Shown here piece by piece: positions 45,501-48,529 of a stretch of DNA of 64,000 nucleotides (position 1 is its first letter; each line of letters begins with the position of its first letter). The stretch spans positions 91,843,006 to 91,907,005 of the forward strand of contig NC_090025.1 of NCBI RefSeq assembly GCF_037176765.1. Reading direction: 5' to 3'. The stretch is from Anolis sagrei. Taxonomy: Eukaryota > Chordata > Lepidosauria > Squamata > Anolidae. The notes under the pieces were generated by a model, which searched no databases, had not been told where the DNA came from, and worked only from the letters and a program-made list of their open reading frames with translations. A program made the position numbers and the translations under genes.

Positions 45501-46409
45501 CTGCGAGAAGATCCAACCAGTCCATCCTCCAGGAAATAAAGCCCGACTGCTCACTGGAGGGAAAGATACTAGAGACAAAGCTGAAGTACTTTGGCCACAT
45601 CATGAGGAGACAGGAAAGCCTAGAGAAGACAATTATGCTGGGGAAAGTGGAAGGCAAAAGGAAGAGGGGCCGACCAAGGGCAAGATGGATGGATGGCATC
45701 CTTGAAGTGACTGGACTGACCTTGAGGGAGCTGGGGGTGGTAACGGCCGACAGGGAGCTCTGGCGTAGGCTGGTCCATGAGGTCACGAAGAGTCGGAGAC
45801 GACTGAACGAATGAACAACAACACAACTCCCAAATGACAAAATCATTTTTTGAGTGAAGGACATACATTGGGTTGTTAGGTGTCTTGTGTCCAAATCTGG
45901 TGTCAATTCGTCCAGTGGTTTTTGAGTTCTGATAATCCCACAAACTAACATTACATTGGGTTGTTGTAGGTTTTTCCGGGCTATATGGCCATGTTCTAGA
46001 GGCATTTTCTCCTGACGTTTCGCCTGCATCTATGGCAAGCATCCTCAGAGGTAGTGAGGTAACATTACATTTTTATTTATATAGATTACTATTTGTAACT
46101 CAAAGTGTGACATCCCACATTGCACCACATTCTGTGGATACACAACAGCTCATTTCTCCAGTGTAGGGTTTCAAAGCCTTTCAGAAATCCAAAGAGCAGC
46201 GCTGGTTGGGCTCCAAGACCTCTCTGAAGGTACACGGCACCCAGAAACAAGCCCAGCAAGCCGTGCATGGGAGCCGAGGAGGTTGCTTCCTCCAGGGAAG
46301 CCTCCAGGCCTTTCAGGGGGCACCATTTACCTGATTCGGAGGCGTCGGCGCTGCTGCTGCCGCTTCGAGAGAGGAGCCCCAGCGCCACGAGCCACCCCGC
46401 GAACCACAT
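356..46409 (-). CDS. TM7SF3: TM7SF3, transmembrane 7 superfamily member 3 (12 coding exons)
   Basis: Seen: twelve exons with agreeing splice phases: 46409-46331, 31887-31733, 28321-28171, 27182-27062, 22664-22493, 15815-15638, 14117-14031, 11322-11242, 8283-8131, 4661-4564, 2301-2139 and 618-356. They sum to 1,701 nt, 566 residues plus stop; the human protein, as I recall it, is 570. The layout is a signal peptide (about residues 1-20), a glycosylated luminal/extracellular half (to about 285) with NET, NIS, NVT and NTS sequons, then seven hydrophobic segments in exons 7-12 and a basic cytoplasmic tail. Characteristic stretches are [36 protein letters not shown] and [13 protein letters not shown]. 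Known: a seven-pass membrane protein reported in stress and cell-survival signalling; its ligand is not settled. Intron 1 is 14.4 kb. The start ATG at 46409 opens directly into the signal peptide. No frame break is seen. Confidence 0.97.
1205..1801 (+). mobile_element. Mariner-family DNA transposon, internally deleted
   Basis: It is flanked by TA at 1203-1204 and 1802-1803. The ends are inverted copies of a TIR reading about GGGGTATTTTTTAAGTAAGG. The middle codes on the plus strand for the N-terminal helix-turn-helix part of a mariner transposase (reaching [12 protein letters not shown] and [13 protein letters not shown]), with a stop in that stretch. The catalytic domain is missing, so this is a non-autonomous relic in TM7SF3 intron 11. 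Confidence 0.85.
2139..2301 (-). CDS. TM7SF3: TM7SF3 coding exon 11 (membrane segment 6)
   Basis: Residues 426-479. It starts [12 protein letters not shown] and ends [13 protein letters not shown]. The acceptor is CTCTTCAG and the donor GTACGT. It ends in phase 1, giving Asp with exon 12. Confidence 0.96.
2908..2948 (-). ncRNA. Hammerhead ribozyme motif (PLE terminal region)
   Basis: On the minus strand CTGAGGA is followed by a 6-bp helix II (GCCTGC/GCAGGC), GAAAC and the cleavage triplet ATC, closed by CCT/AGG of helix I. Helix III is minimal, as known for PLE hammerheads. Confidence 0.65.
3838..3878 (+). ncRNA. Decayed hammerhead motif
   Basis: This is the sense-arm partner of the motif at 2908-2948. 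It reads CTGGGGA and GCAAAAC where intact copies have CTGAGGA and GCGAAAC, so catalysis is doubtful. Confidence 0.5.
4564..4661 (-). CDS. TM7SF3: TM7SF3 coding exon 10 (membrane segment 5)
   Basis: Residues 393-425. It contains [20 protein letters not shown], matching the human fifth helix. The acceptor is CTTCACAG and the donor GTAAGT, in phase 0. Confidence 0.95.
4718..6146 (-). mobile_element. L2-like LINE, 3' part of ORF2
   Basis: The minus strand codes for the end of a reverse transcriptase and its C-terminal region ([17 protein letters not shown], then [19 protein letters not shown] and [13 protein letters not shown]). The 3' end is a (TTTA)n tail at about 4719-4762, typical of this group. 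A run of 19 C lies at 6064-6082. The 5' part is missing and the frame is broken in at least two places. It lies in TM7SF3 intron 9. Confidence 0.85.
6147..7004. other. Intron sequence without a recognised feature
   Basis: No repeat or coding signal was recognised apart from a T-run followed by a G-run near 6350-6370. Short open frames here look random. Confidence 0.5.
7076..7174 (+). mobile_element. 99-bp hammerhead-only Penelope fragment
   Basis: It is flanked by the 9-bp duplication AGTTTACCA (7067-7075 and 7175-7183), so it inserted as a unit into the MITE. It holds only the hammerhead and the following 50 bp of the PLE terminal region, and no ORF of its own. Confidence 0.85.
7082..7122 (+). 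ncRNA. Hammerhead ribozyme motif, intact core
   Basis: CTGAGGA (7085-7091), helix II GCCTGC (7093-7098) and GCAGGC (7106-7111) around a CATAGAT loop, GAAAC (7112-7116), then GTC (7117-7119). CCT (7082-7084) and AGG (7120-7122) close helix I. Cleavage is predicted after the GTC. Activity is not shown. Confidence 0.75.
7476..7966 (-). mobile_element. CR1 LINE, 3' end
   Basis: The minus strand codes for the C-terminal end of CR1 ORF2 ([34 protein letters not shown], then LDGHLSGVI). The 3' end carries the CR1 motif related to ATTCTATGA. It is 5'-truncated, as most CR1 copies are. Confidence 0.9.
8131..8283 (-). CDS. TM7SF3: TM7SF3 coding exon 9 (membrane segments 3 and 4)
   Basis: Residues 342-392. 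It contains the conserved YWWRFG between two helices, then [20 protein letters not shown]. The acceptor is CTTTTTAG and the donor GTATGT, ending in phase 1. Confidence 0.96.
8597..9659. mobile_element. 1.06-kb inverted-repeat element, possibly a Penelope fold-back
   Basis: It is flanked by a perfect 14-bp duplication GAGTGACATTTTTA (8583-8596, 9660-9673). The left arm (about 8600-8845) returns inverted at about 9297-9620. A unique core of about 450 bp lies between. The core contains CCGGTTTCGAC at about 8981-8991, whose complement GTCGAAACCGG resembles the GAAAC side of other PLE hammerheads. No ORF is seen. The family is inferred. Confidence 0.6.
9357..9470. repeat. Perfect 114-bp palindrome
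   Basis: Every base pairs with its mirror partner about the centre 9413/9414 (centre GTTTATAAAC). It lies in the right arm of the 8597-9659 element, giving a third copy of part of the arm sequence. Confidence 0.95.
9886..10250. mobile_element. hAT-type non-autonomous transposon
   Basis: The inverted ends read CAGGGGTCCTCAAAC and GTTTGAGGACCCCTG, with 8-bp duplications GTCTACAG/GTCTAGAG that differ at one base. It is 365 bp, without a transposase, and inserted into the PLE after that element landed. Confidence 0.85.
10268..10308 (-). ncRNA. Hammerhead ribozyme motif
   Basis: On the minus strand CTGAGGA, a helix II with one G-U pair (GCTTGC/GCAGGC), GAAAC and GTC, closed by CCT/AGG. It is the antisense arm of the PLE fold-back. 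Confidence 0.7.
11050..11090 (+). ncRNA. Hammerhead ribozyme motif
   Basis: CTGAGGA, helix II (GCTTGC/GCAGGC), GAAAC and GTC in the sense arm. Together with 10268-10308 it gives one PLE insertion a hammerhead at each end in opposite orientation. Confidence 0.72.
11242..11322 (-). CDS. TM7SF3: TM7SF3 coding exon 8 (second membrane segment)
   Basis: Residues 315-341. [19 protein letters not shown] is the second helix; the exon ends YD and joins exon 9 to give YDVN as in human. The acceptor is CTCCTAG and the donor GTAAGT. Confidence 0.95.
11579..12415 (-). mobile_element. L2-like LINE, 3' part
   Basis: The tail is an (ATT)n run at about 11588-11642. Reverse-strand coding fragments resemble the RT C-terminal region ([20 protein letters not shown]). 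The 3' block with GTACCCCGCTACCATCTCCC recurs at 60109-60285. The copy is decayed. Confidence 0.7.
12498..12885 (-). mobile_element. L2-like LINE 3' fragment, second subfamily
   Basis: After a TTTA/TTTAC tail it carries CTCAGCC..CCGGCGACTCAACGCGG, matching the copy at 54788-55520. Only the 3' end remains. Confidence 0.65.
12886..13140 (+). mobile_element. L2-like LINE terminal fragment
   Basis: A plus-strand stretch like the last ORF2 codons ([15 protein letters not shown]-type) is followed by an AT-rich 3' end. Similar tails lie at 28870-29280 and 63235-63420. It abuts the minus fragment at an A-run. Confidence 0.5.
13181..13716 (-). mobile_element. Non-autonomous Helitron
   Basis: Read on the minus strand it begins TC-TATATAATGAAAGAG (13716 downward) and ends CTAG at 13184-13181, inserted next to A/T. 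No target duplication is expected or seen. No Rep/helicase is encoded. A further Helitron-type end (13727 to about 13780, minus) abuts it. Confidence 0.7.
13780..13921. repeat. TG/TA-rich microsatellite and a short tandem repeat
   Basis: A GTGTATAT-rich low-complexity stretch is followed by three copies of AGCTATAAA(A) at about 13891-13921. Confidence 0.7.
14031..14117 (-). CDS. TM7SF3: TM7SF3 coding exon 7 (first membrane segment)
   Basis: Residues 286-314. [20 protein letters not shown] is the first transmembrane helix, followed by the conserved HRFWKT. The acceptor is ATCTGTAG and the donor GTATGT. It lies between Helitrons and the pyrimidine/purine tract. Confidence 0.95.
14476..15550. 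repeat. Pyrimidine tract followed by a purine tract
   Basis: About 290 nt of almost pure C/T (14476-14765) is followed, after 20 mixed bases, by about 760 nt of almost pure G/A (14786-15545). A larger unit recurs: GGAAATGAAG blocks near 14881, 15180 and 15430, 250-300 bp apart. It fills most of TM7SF3 intron 6. Long open frames here are artefacts of composition. Confidence 0.95.
15638..15815 (-). CDS. TM7SF3: TM7SF3 coding exon 6
   Basis: Residues 227-285. It contains [18 protein letters not shown], the NTS sequon and HTYACS. The acceptor is TTCCACAG and the donor GTAAGT, ending in phase 1. The exon lies about 90 bp from a 0.75-kb purine tract in the next intron. Confidence 0.96.
15873..16220 (-). 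mobile_element. tRNA-derived SINE (squamate type)
   Basis: Read on the minus strand it starts GGTGGCGCAATGGGTTAAAG (A-box) and contains GGTTCGATTCC (B-box), followed by a body that recurs at 27540-28095. Both Pol III boxes are well kept. A short internal duplication (GCCGGAGCGGTACCT, twice) is visible near 16038-16070. Confidence 0.85.
16223..16578. other. Intron sequence without a recognised feature
   Basis: Nothing beyond AT-rich intron sequence was recognised here. It ends at the target duplication of the LTR element. Confidence 0.5.
16585..16894 (+). repeat. 5' LTR of the Ty3/gypsy element
   Basis: It is 310 bp, starts TGTCAG and ends CTGACA (6-bp inverted ends). A TATATAAG promoter-like box lies at about 16763-16772. 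A tRNA primer-binding site could not be assigned with confidence. Confidence 0.95.
16941..21458 (+). pseudogene. Gag-Pol coding region of the Ty3/gypsy element (fossil)
   Basis: Parts in order: a Gag region with a CCHC zinc knuckle ([14 protein letters not shown], about 18150), an aspartic protease region (about 18330-18620), reverse transcriptase with the YxDD-type box FIDDVIIF (about 19280), RNase H ([10 protein letters not shown], about 19770), an HHCC integrase zinc finger (about 20405-20535), the integrase core (from about 20600) and a C-terminal GPF/Y-type module (about 21310-21430). No chromodomain is apparent. It is treated as a fossil with about one interruption. Confidence 0.92.
21508..21817 (+). 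repeat. 3' LTR of the Ty3/gypsy element
   Basis: It has the same 310-bp length and the same ends as the 5' LTR. The 86-codon antisense frame inside it is identical in both LTRs. Confidence 0.95.
21900..22166 (+). mobile_element. Sauria-type SINE
   Basis: A tRNA-like head (CCTGGTGGCACAACGGGTTA; B-box-like GGAGGTTCGCATC) is followed by a body and the tail AGTCGCTCCTGACAC plus an A-rich end. That tail is known to be shared with Bov-B LINEs, the likely partner. A truncated copy lies at 44690-44751. Confidence 0.9.
22493..22664 (-). CDS. TM7SF3: TM7SF3 coding exon 5
   Basis: Residues 169-226. It contains [16 protein letters not shown], the best conserved block of the luminal half. The acceptor is TATTTCAG and the donor GTAAGT, in phase 0. 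Confidence 0.96.
23948..24237 (-). mobile_element. Short non-autonomous Helitron (290 bp)
   Basis: On the minus strand it starts TC-TATATAAATAAAAATG and ends with a GCCAC/GTGGC-type hairpin and CTAG (23951-23948). It splits the PLE reading frame, and its ends mark the insertion point exactly. Confidence 0.85.
24427..24777 (-). mobile_element. CR1 LINE, 3' end
   Basis: It starts at the ATAGAATCATAGAATC 3' motif and codes on the minus strand for the last 80-odd ORF2 residues ([20 protein letters not shown]). It is inserted in the second PLE. Confidence 0.9.
25211..25495 (+). other. Unassigned open frame
   Basis: An open frame of about 95 codons starts [20 protein letters not shown] and is Lys-rich at the start and acidic later. 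It is cut by the CR1 at 25496; whether it resumes beyond about 26400 is uncertain. It could be the N-terminal part of a retroelement protein, perhaps of the preceding PLE. No domain was recognised. Confidence 0.35.
25496..26400 (-). mobile_element. CR1 LINE, 3' part of ORF2
   Basis: The longest CR1 here. The minus-strand frame covers the RT thumb and C-terminal end ([38 protein letters not shown]). The upstream RT piece is present ([11 protein letters not shown]). At least one frame break. Confidence 0.92.
26401..27061. other. Intron sequence without a recognised feature
   Basis: AT-rich intron 4 sequence. No recognisable repeat ends; an A-run lies near 26932-26944. Confidence 0.45.
27062..27182 (-). 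CDS. TM7SF3: TM7SF3 coding exon 4
   Basis: Residues 129-168. [20 protein letters not shown] and IKFAPANLG are nearly identical to human. The acceptor lies behind a long T-rich tract, the donor is GTATGT, and the exon ends in phase 2. Confidence 0.96.
27634..27674 (-). ncRNA. Hammerhead ribozyme motif (left of pair)
   Basis: Intact CTGAGGA, GCTTGC/GCAGGC, GAAAC and GTC on the minus strand. Confidence 0.72.
27692..27732 (+). ncRNA. Hammerhead ribozyme motif (right of pair)
   Basis: Intact core on the plus strand, only 17 bp from its mirror copy. In one transcript the two arms would pair with each other and could mask both ribozymes (inference). Confidence 0.72.
28171..28321 (-). CDS. TM7SF3: TM7SF3 coding exon 3
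   Basis: Residues 79-128. It contains [17 protein letters not shown], equivalent to the human GLVFILRPEQSTCTWYL. The acceptor is CCCAG and the donor GTAATC. It ends in phase 1, giving Asp with exon 4 ([10 protein letters not shown]). Confidence 0.95.
28870..29280 (+). mobile_element. L2-like LINE 3' end
   Basis: The plus strand codes for [20 protein letters not shown], the usual last residues of L2-like ORF2, followed by a UTR and an AAATAAATA tail. Confidence 0.75.
29640..29945 (+). repeat. ATT-rich low-complexity sequence
   Basis: It includes (TTA)n at about 29780-29812. A similar stretch lies at about 30800-31040. The open frame across it reads mostly Leu/Ile/Tyr and is not a gene. Confidence 0.8.
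30112..30360 (+). mobile_element. CR1 LINE, 3' end
   Basis: [20 protein letters not shown] through LDGHLSGVI, then the GATTCTATGATTCTATG 3' motif. Confidence 0.92.
30361..30800 (-). mobile_element. LINE ORF2 end fragment (R4/Dong-like?) split by a MITE
   Basis: The minus strand codes for [20 protein letters not shown] and, beyond the [24 protein letters not shown], a C-terminal pattern of restriction-endonuclease-type LINEs. Clade assignment is tentative. Confidence 0.5.
30555..30688. mobile_element. hAT MITE (134 bp)
   Basis: Perfect 8-bp duplications CTGTAGCC (30547-30554, 30689-30696) and inverted CAGTGGTTCTCAACCTGGG ends. Same family as 7005-7247 without the nested insert. Confidence 0.92.
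31228..31333. repeat. Terminal fragment of a DNA-transposon-like repeat
   Basis: GGCTTATACTCAAGTCAATA..CCCAGTTTTTTGTGGTAAAA..GTATATATGGTA matches the right end of the repeat at 58528-59420. Confidence 0.5.
31733..31887 (-). CDS. TM7SF3: TM7SF3 coding exon 2
   Basis: Residues 27-78. [19 protein letters not shown] and [14 protein letters not shown] correspond to the human N-terminal domain. It holds several N-glycosylation sequons (NET, NIS, NVT twice). The acceptor is AACACAG and the donor GTATTT, in phase 0. Confidence 0.95.
32020..33419 (+). mobile_element. hAT transposon fossil with BED finger and transposase fragments
   Basis: Inverted ends ACAGTAGTC..TTTG and complement mark about 32020-33419. 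A BED zinc finger ([10 protein letters not shown] and HHNMKQHP, about 32590-32695) is followed by the start of the hAT transposase body ([20 protein letters not shown], about 32876-33000). The rest of the transposase is missing and frames are broken. Clear target duplications were not found. A run of 16 C lies at 32444-32459. Confidence 0.75.
33420..34384. other. Intron sequence without a recognised feature
   Basis: AT-rich TM7SF3 intron 1 sequence; a 17-bp direct repeat (GGAGTATGATGCAAAAG) is seen at about 34125-34160. No gene recognised. Confidence 0.5.
34433..35887 (+). CDS. PLE reverse transcriptase C-terminal part plus GIY-YIG endonuclease
   Basis: 484 codons without a stop. RT palm motifs [23 protein letters not shown] and [11 protein letters not shown], thumb [13 protein letters not shown], a linker with [13 protein letters not shown], then GIY-YIG (about codons 330-420) with [12 protein letters not shown] and the arginine helix [12 protein letters not shown]. 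The frame is entered from inside the RT gene, so this is not a complete protein start. Known role in the family: target cleavage and reverse transcription. Confidence 0.88.
   Translation: MSAIGSPTYDLAKFLAAQLQSHIGLTTHYIKDSAHFIEKISNLKLNTNDKLISFDVVSLFTMVPVADTMALINQRFPEDITALFHHCLTTSYFQWDNEFYEQKDGVAMGSPLSPVIANFYMEHFEEQALETATRKPTIWFRYVDDTFTIWSHGEEELNRFLDHLNSIHPNIQFTMEKENEGRLPFLDVLVIRKPDQQLGHTVYRKPTHTDRYLHKNSNHHPSQKRSTIKALADRAKRICEPHLLQDELNHLNWALQANGSSTSDIRRAARPRTSHESKDEDPPRGKVFLPYIKGTTDRIGKLMRKHNIQTIYKPTKKIQQMLRSAKDKRDPLTSAGVYRIPCSCGQVYIGTTKRSAQTRIKEHERHCRLLQPEKSAIAEHLMNQPGHSILFENTEMLDHTNNHHVRLHREAIEIHKHVDNFNGKEETMKMNKIWLPVLKNSKIITAKQLRGKNQAQINTSQQQIFPGSGRPSNANEGDQLNIHT
35973..36013 (+). ncRNA. Hammerhead ribozyme motif inside the permuted element
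   Basis: CCT, CTGAGGA, GCTTGC/GCAGGC helix II, GAAAC, GTC, AGG. It lies between the end of the endonuclease frame and the N-terminal frame, where a unit boundary is expected. Confidence 0.75.
35982..37076 (+). CDS. PLE N-terminal coding region
   Basis: Two open stretches in one frame (35982-36308 and 36357-37076), separated by an in-frame stop. The first starts [12 protein letters not shown] within the hammerhead and runs into [14 protein letters not shown]; the second holds the family's [19 protein letters not shown] and RLYGLPK before the permutation point. An N-terminal basic region ([14 protein letters not shown]) is seen. Confidence 0.75.
37490..38450 (+). mobile_element. L1 LINE, end of ORF2
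   Basis: Coding fragments typical of the L1 ORF2 C-terminus: [26 protein letters not shown] and [20 protein letters not shown]. Frame broken. A hAT element follows at 38553. Confidence 0.75.
38553..39354. mobile_element. Non-autonomous hAT element (802 bp)
   Basis: Perfect 8-bp duplications CTCTAGAA (38545-38552, 39355-39362) and CAGTGTTTCTCAACCTGGGG/complement ends. Inside are modules also found in Helitrons (GAACTATAAATCC..CAACTAC type). No transposase. Confidence 0.92.
39451..39553. repeat. Two (TA)n microsatellites
   Basis: About 18 TA units at 39451-39487 and about 16 at 39522-39553, separated by AT-rich sequence. Confidence 0.9.
40204..40512 (+). mobile_element. CR1 LINE, 3' end
   Basis: [20 protein letters not shown] to LDGHLS, then the CR1 3' motif. 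Truncated at its 5' end. Confidence 0.92.
40513..40919 (+). other. Sequence of unknown nature between LINEs
   Basis: CA-rich sequence with a Gln/Thr-rich open frame of 69 codons ([20 protein letters not shown]). It might be retroelement-derived; no family was recognised. Confidence 0.3.
40920..41692 (+). mobile_element. Bov-B/RTE LINE, 3' end
   Basis: The frame runs from [15 protein letters not shown] through [20 protein letters not shown] and [17 protein letters not shown] to KSRRRLND, the usual Bov-B C-terminus, and ends with the short TGAACAACAA tail. 5'-truncated. Bov-B is the likely partner of the Sauria-type SINE at 21900. Confidence 0.92.
41700..42660. other. Intron sequence without a recognised feature
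   Basis: AT-rich TM7SF3 intron 1 sequence, no recognised repeat or exon. Confidence 0.5.
42672..43817 (+). mobile_element. Helitron with internal 290-bp tandem module
   Basis: 5' TC-TATATAAATATAAATA (42672), 3' hairpin GCCAC/GTGGC (43787-43804) and CTAG end (43814-43817) followed by T. GCATTCTGAAC recurs at 42857, 43147, 43436 and 43726, an almost exact 290-bp period. No Rep/helicase is present. Confidence 0.88.
43818..44689. other. Intron sequence without a recognised feature
   Basis: No repeat or gene recognised. Confidence 0.45.
44690..44751 (+). mobile_element. Sauria-type SINE head, truncated
   Basis: GAGCTCCCGGTGGCGCAATG with the A-box only; it breaks off into the CR1 fragment. Confidence 0.75.
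44752..45390 (-). mobile_element. CR1 LINE, internal ORF2 fragment
   Basis: Minus-strand coding [20 protein letters not shown] and [12 protein letters not shown] (RT finger/palm). Lacks the CR1 3' end, frames broken. Confidence 0.85.
45487..45822 (+). mobile_element. Bov-B/RTE LINE, 3' end
   Basis: Nearly identical to the last 330 bp of the 40920-41692 copy ([12 protein letters not shown] to KSRRRLNE). A small L2-like end fragment (about 45405-45470) precedes it. Confidence 0.92.
45958..46059 (-). mobile_element. 102-bp hammerhead-only Penelope fragment
   Basis: A 12-bp duplication TAACATTACATT on each side (45946-45957, 46060-46071). It contains the hammerhead and about 50 bp of terminal region, nothing else. 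Confidence 0.88.
46011..46051 (-). ncRNA. Hammerhead ribozyme motif, intact core
   Basis: Minus strand: CTGAGGA, GCTTGC/GCAGGC, GAAAC, GTC, closed by CCT/AGG. Confidence 0.75.
46331..46409 (-). CDS. TM7SF3: TM7SF3 coding exon 1 (signal peptide)
   Basis: Residues 1-26. The start ATG (46409-46407) is followed by a hydrophobic run ([13 protein letters not shown]) and a Ser-rich linker, as expected for a cleaved signal peptide. The donor GTAAAT follows in phase 1 and completes a Gly codon with exon 2, matching the human S-E-G junction. Confidence 0.93.
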
Positions 46410-46665
46410 CTCGGCGGAAGGAGGGCTCTGGCGCGTGGGCTCTAACCCGGAGAAGGAGAGGCGCGAGGCCTCATTTCATGGCCGCGCGCAGCCTACGACA
46501 AGGCCGCCACTACCACAACCCCTCCTGCGCGCGCCTCCCTTTCACAAAGGGCGCGCCGCCCTTCCGGGGCTTAACCCGCTCCTCGCCGCTGAAGTTCTGC
46601 ATCTCGAGGAACCTCAAAGGCCTTTCAGCGCCTCACTGCCTCGCCGAACGCCTGCCTCTCCCGTT
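46331..46665 (-). promoter_or_regulatory. CpG-rich promoter region of TM7SF3
   Basis: Dense CpG over TM7SF3 exon 1 and upstream, unlike the AT-rich surroundings. It holds an ETS-type CTTCCGG (46561-46567). No TATA box is seen, as usual for CpG-island promoters. A plus-strand open frame through it is a by-product of GC content. Confidence 0.7.
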
Positions 46666-46715
46666 TTCTTCCTTCTTTCTCTCTCTTCCTCCTTCTCCCT
46701 TCCTCTCTACTCCTT

Positions 46716-46908
46716 TCAGACTGTATGGCCATGTTCCAGAAGCATTGTCTCCTGATGTTTCACCCACATCTATGACACGCATCCTCAGAAGTTGTGAAGT
46801 CTGTTGGGAACGAGAAAAGTGGGGTCTATATATATCTATGGGAGAAAGAACTCTTGTCTGTTGGAGGCAAGGGTGACTGTTGCAATTGGCCAACTTGATT
46901 AGAATCAA
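46716..46908 (-). mobile_element. Old Penelope terminal fragment
   Basis: Diverged version of the hammerhead region and 3' UTR (TCTCCTGATGTTTCACC, ATCCTCAGAAG). It lies about 310 bp upstream of the TM7SF3 start codon. The ribozyme core is altered. Confidence 0.7.
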
Positions 46909-46924
46909 ATTAGTGAAAGGACCA

Positions 46925-47445
46925 AGGCAGAGACATCTCCAGCTCATCCCCTGTTTGGGTATCAGCCAGCACGCCATCGACTTAAATCTAGACATAGTTT
47001 TCTAAGATCTACAGAGACACTCGCTGGAACACCTCAGCAAGCAAGAGTCCAAAAGTGGCAGGATCAAACCCAGCACCTCAACCAATGGCTGATACCAAAT
47101 GAGAGACTCCCTCCTGGGCACACAGAGGACTGGGCGACCTGGAAGGCACTGAACAGACTGCGCTCTGGCACCACAAGATGCAGAGCCAACCTTCAGAAAT
47201 GGGGCTACAAAGTAGAATCCTCGACATGCGAGTGTGAAAAAGAACAAACCACTGACCACCTGCAGCAATGCAACCTGAGCCCTGCCACATGCACAATGGA
47301 GGACCTTCTTGCAGCAACACCGGAAGCACTCCAAGTAGCCAGATACTGGTCAAAGGACATTTAACCAGCTACCAAACTCACAAGTTGTGTATTTTTCTGT
47401 TTGTTTGCTTTGTTCTGTTAGACTGGTTGTTCTGACATGACAAAT
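46925..47445 (+). mobile_element. LINE ORF2 C-terminal fragment (Jockey-like or related)
   Basis: Codes for WKALNRLRSGTTRCRANLQK and a zinc-type CECEKEQTTDHLQQC end, followed by an AAATAAATAAAT tail. The same family lies longer at 50390-51290. Confidence 0.7.
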
Positions 47446-47460
47446 AAATAAATAAATAAT

Positions 47461-48430
47461 TAGAATCATAGAATCAAAGAGTTGGAAGAGACCTCATGGG
47501 CCATCCAGTCCAACCCCCTGCCAAGAAGCAGGAATATTGCATTCAAATCACCCCTGACAGATGGTCATCCAGCCTCTGTTTAATAGCTTCCAAAGAAGGA
47601 GCCTCCACCACACTCAGAGAGTTCCACTGCTGAACAGCTCTCACAGTCAAGAAGTTCTTCCTCATGTTCAGATGGATCTCCTCTCTTGTAGTTTGAAGCC
47701 ATTGTTTCGTGTCCTAGTCTCCAGGGAAGCAGAAATCAAGCTTGCTCCCTCCTCCCTATGGCTTCCTCTCACATATTTATACATGGCTATCATATCTCCT
47801 CTCAGCCTTCTCTTCTTCAGGCCAAACATGCCCAGCTCCTTAAGCCACTCCTCATAGGGCTTGTTCTCCAGACCCTTGATCATTTTAGTCGCCCTCCTCT
47901 GGACACATTCCAGCTGGTCAATATCTCTCTTGAATTGTGGTGCCCAGAATTGGACACAATATTCCAGATGTGGTCTAACCAAAGCAGAATAGAGGGGTAG
48001 CATTACTTCCTTAGATCTAGACACTATGCTCCTATTGATGCAGGCCAAAATCCCATTGGCTTTTTTTGCCGCCACATCACATTTTTGGCTCATGTTTAAT
48101 TTGTTGTCCACGAGGACCCTAAGATCTTTTTCACACGTACTGCTCTCGAACCAGGGATTCTGTTTCTTTGCATTTCGTTTTTCCTGCCAAAGTGGAGTAT
48201 CTTGCATTTGTCCCCGTTGAATTTCATTTTGTTAGTTTTGGCCCATCTCTCTAATCTGTCAAGATCGTTTTGAATCCTGCTCCTGTCCTCTGGAGTATTG
48301 ACAATCCCTCCCAATTTGGTGTCGTCTGCAAACTTGATGATCCTGCCTTGTAACCCTTCATCTAAGTCATTAATAAAGATATTGAAGAGGACCGGGCCCA
48401 GGACAGAACCCTGCAGCACTGAGTAGCCTT
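47461..48430 (-). mobile_element. CR1 LINE, 3' part of ORF2
   Basis: Same layout as 25496-26400: RT palm-to-thumb piece ([29 protein letters not shown]) and C-terminal end, with a CR1 3' motif at 47461. At least two frame breaks. Confidence 0.92.
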
Positions 48431-48529
48431 GCAGCTTTAAGTAGCCTTGCAGCTTCAAAGCCTGGCTGATTGCTGCCTGGGGGCAGGGGCGGCTCAACCC
48501 ATTACGCAAAGTAAGCATTTGCGGGCGGC

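Larger units (their letters stand above)
45823..46087 (-). mobile_element. Helitron 5' fragment with nested hammerhead element
   Basis: The Helitron 5' end (TC-TATATAAATAAAAATG on the minus strand) lies at 46086. The 3' end with hairpin and CTAG is missing. The 102-bp PLE fragment 45958-46059 splits it. Confidence 0.8.

Noticed and set aside
45958-46059. Reading the hammerhead fragment as part of the Helitron
   Set aside because: The exact 12-bp duplication on both sides shows it is a separate insertion.
46267-46876. Plus-strand open frames over the TM7SF3 promoter
   Set aside because: They overlap exon 1 on the other strand, in a CpG island with few stops. No splice or homology support.
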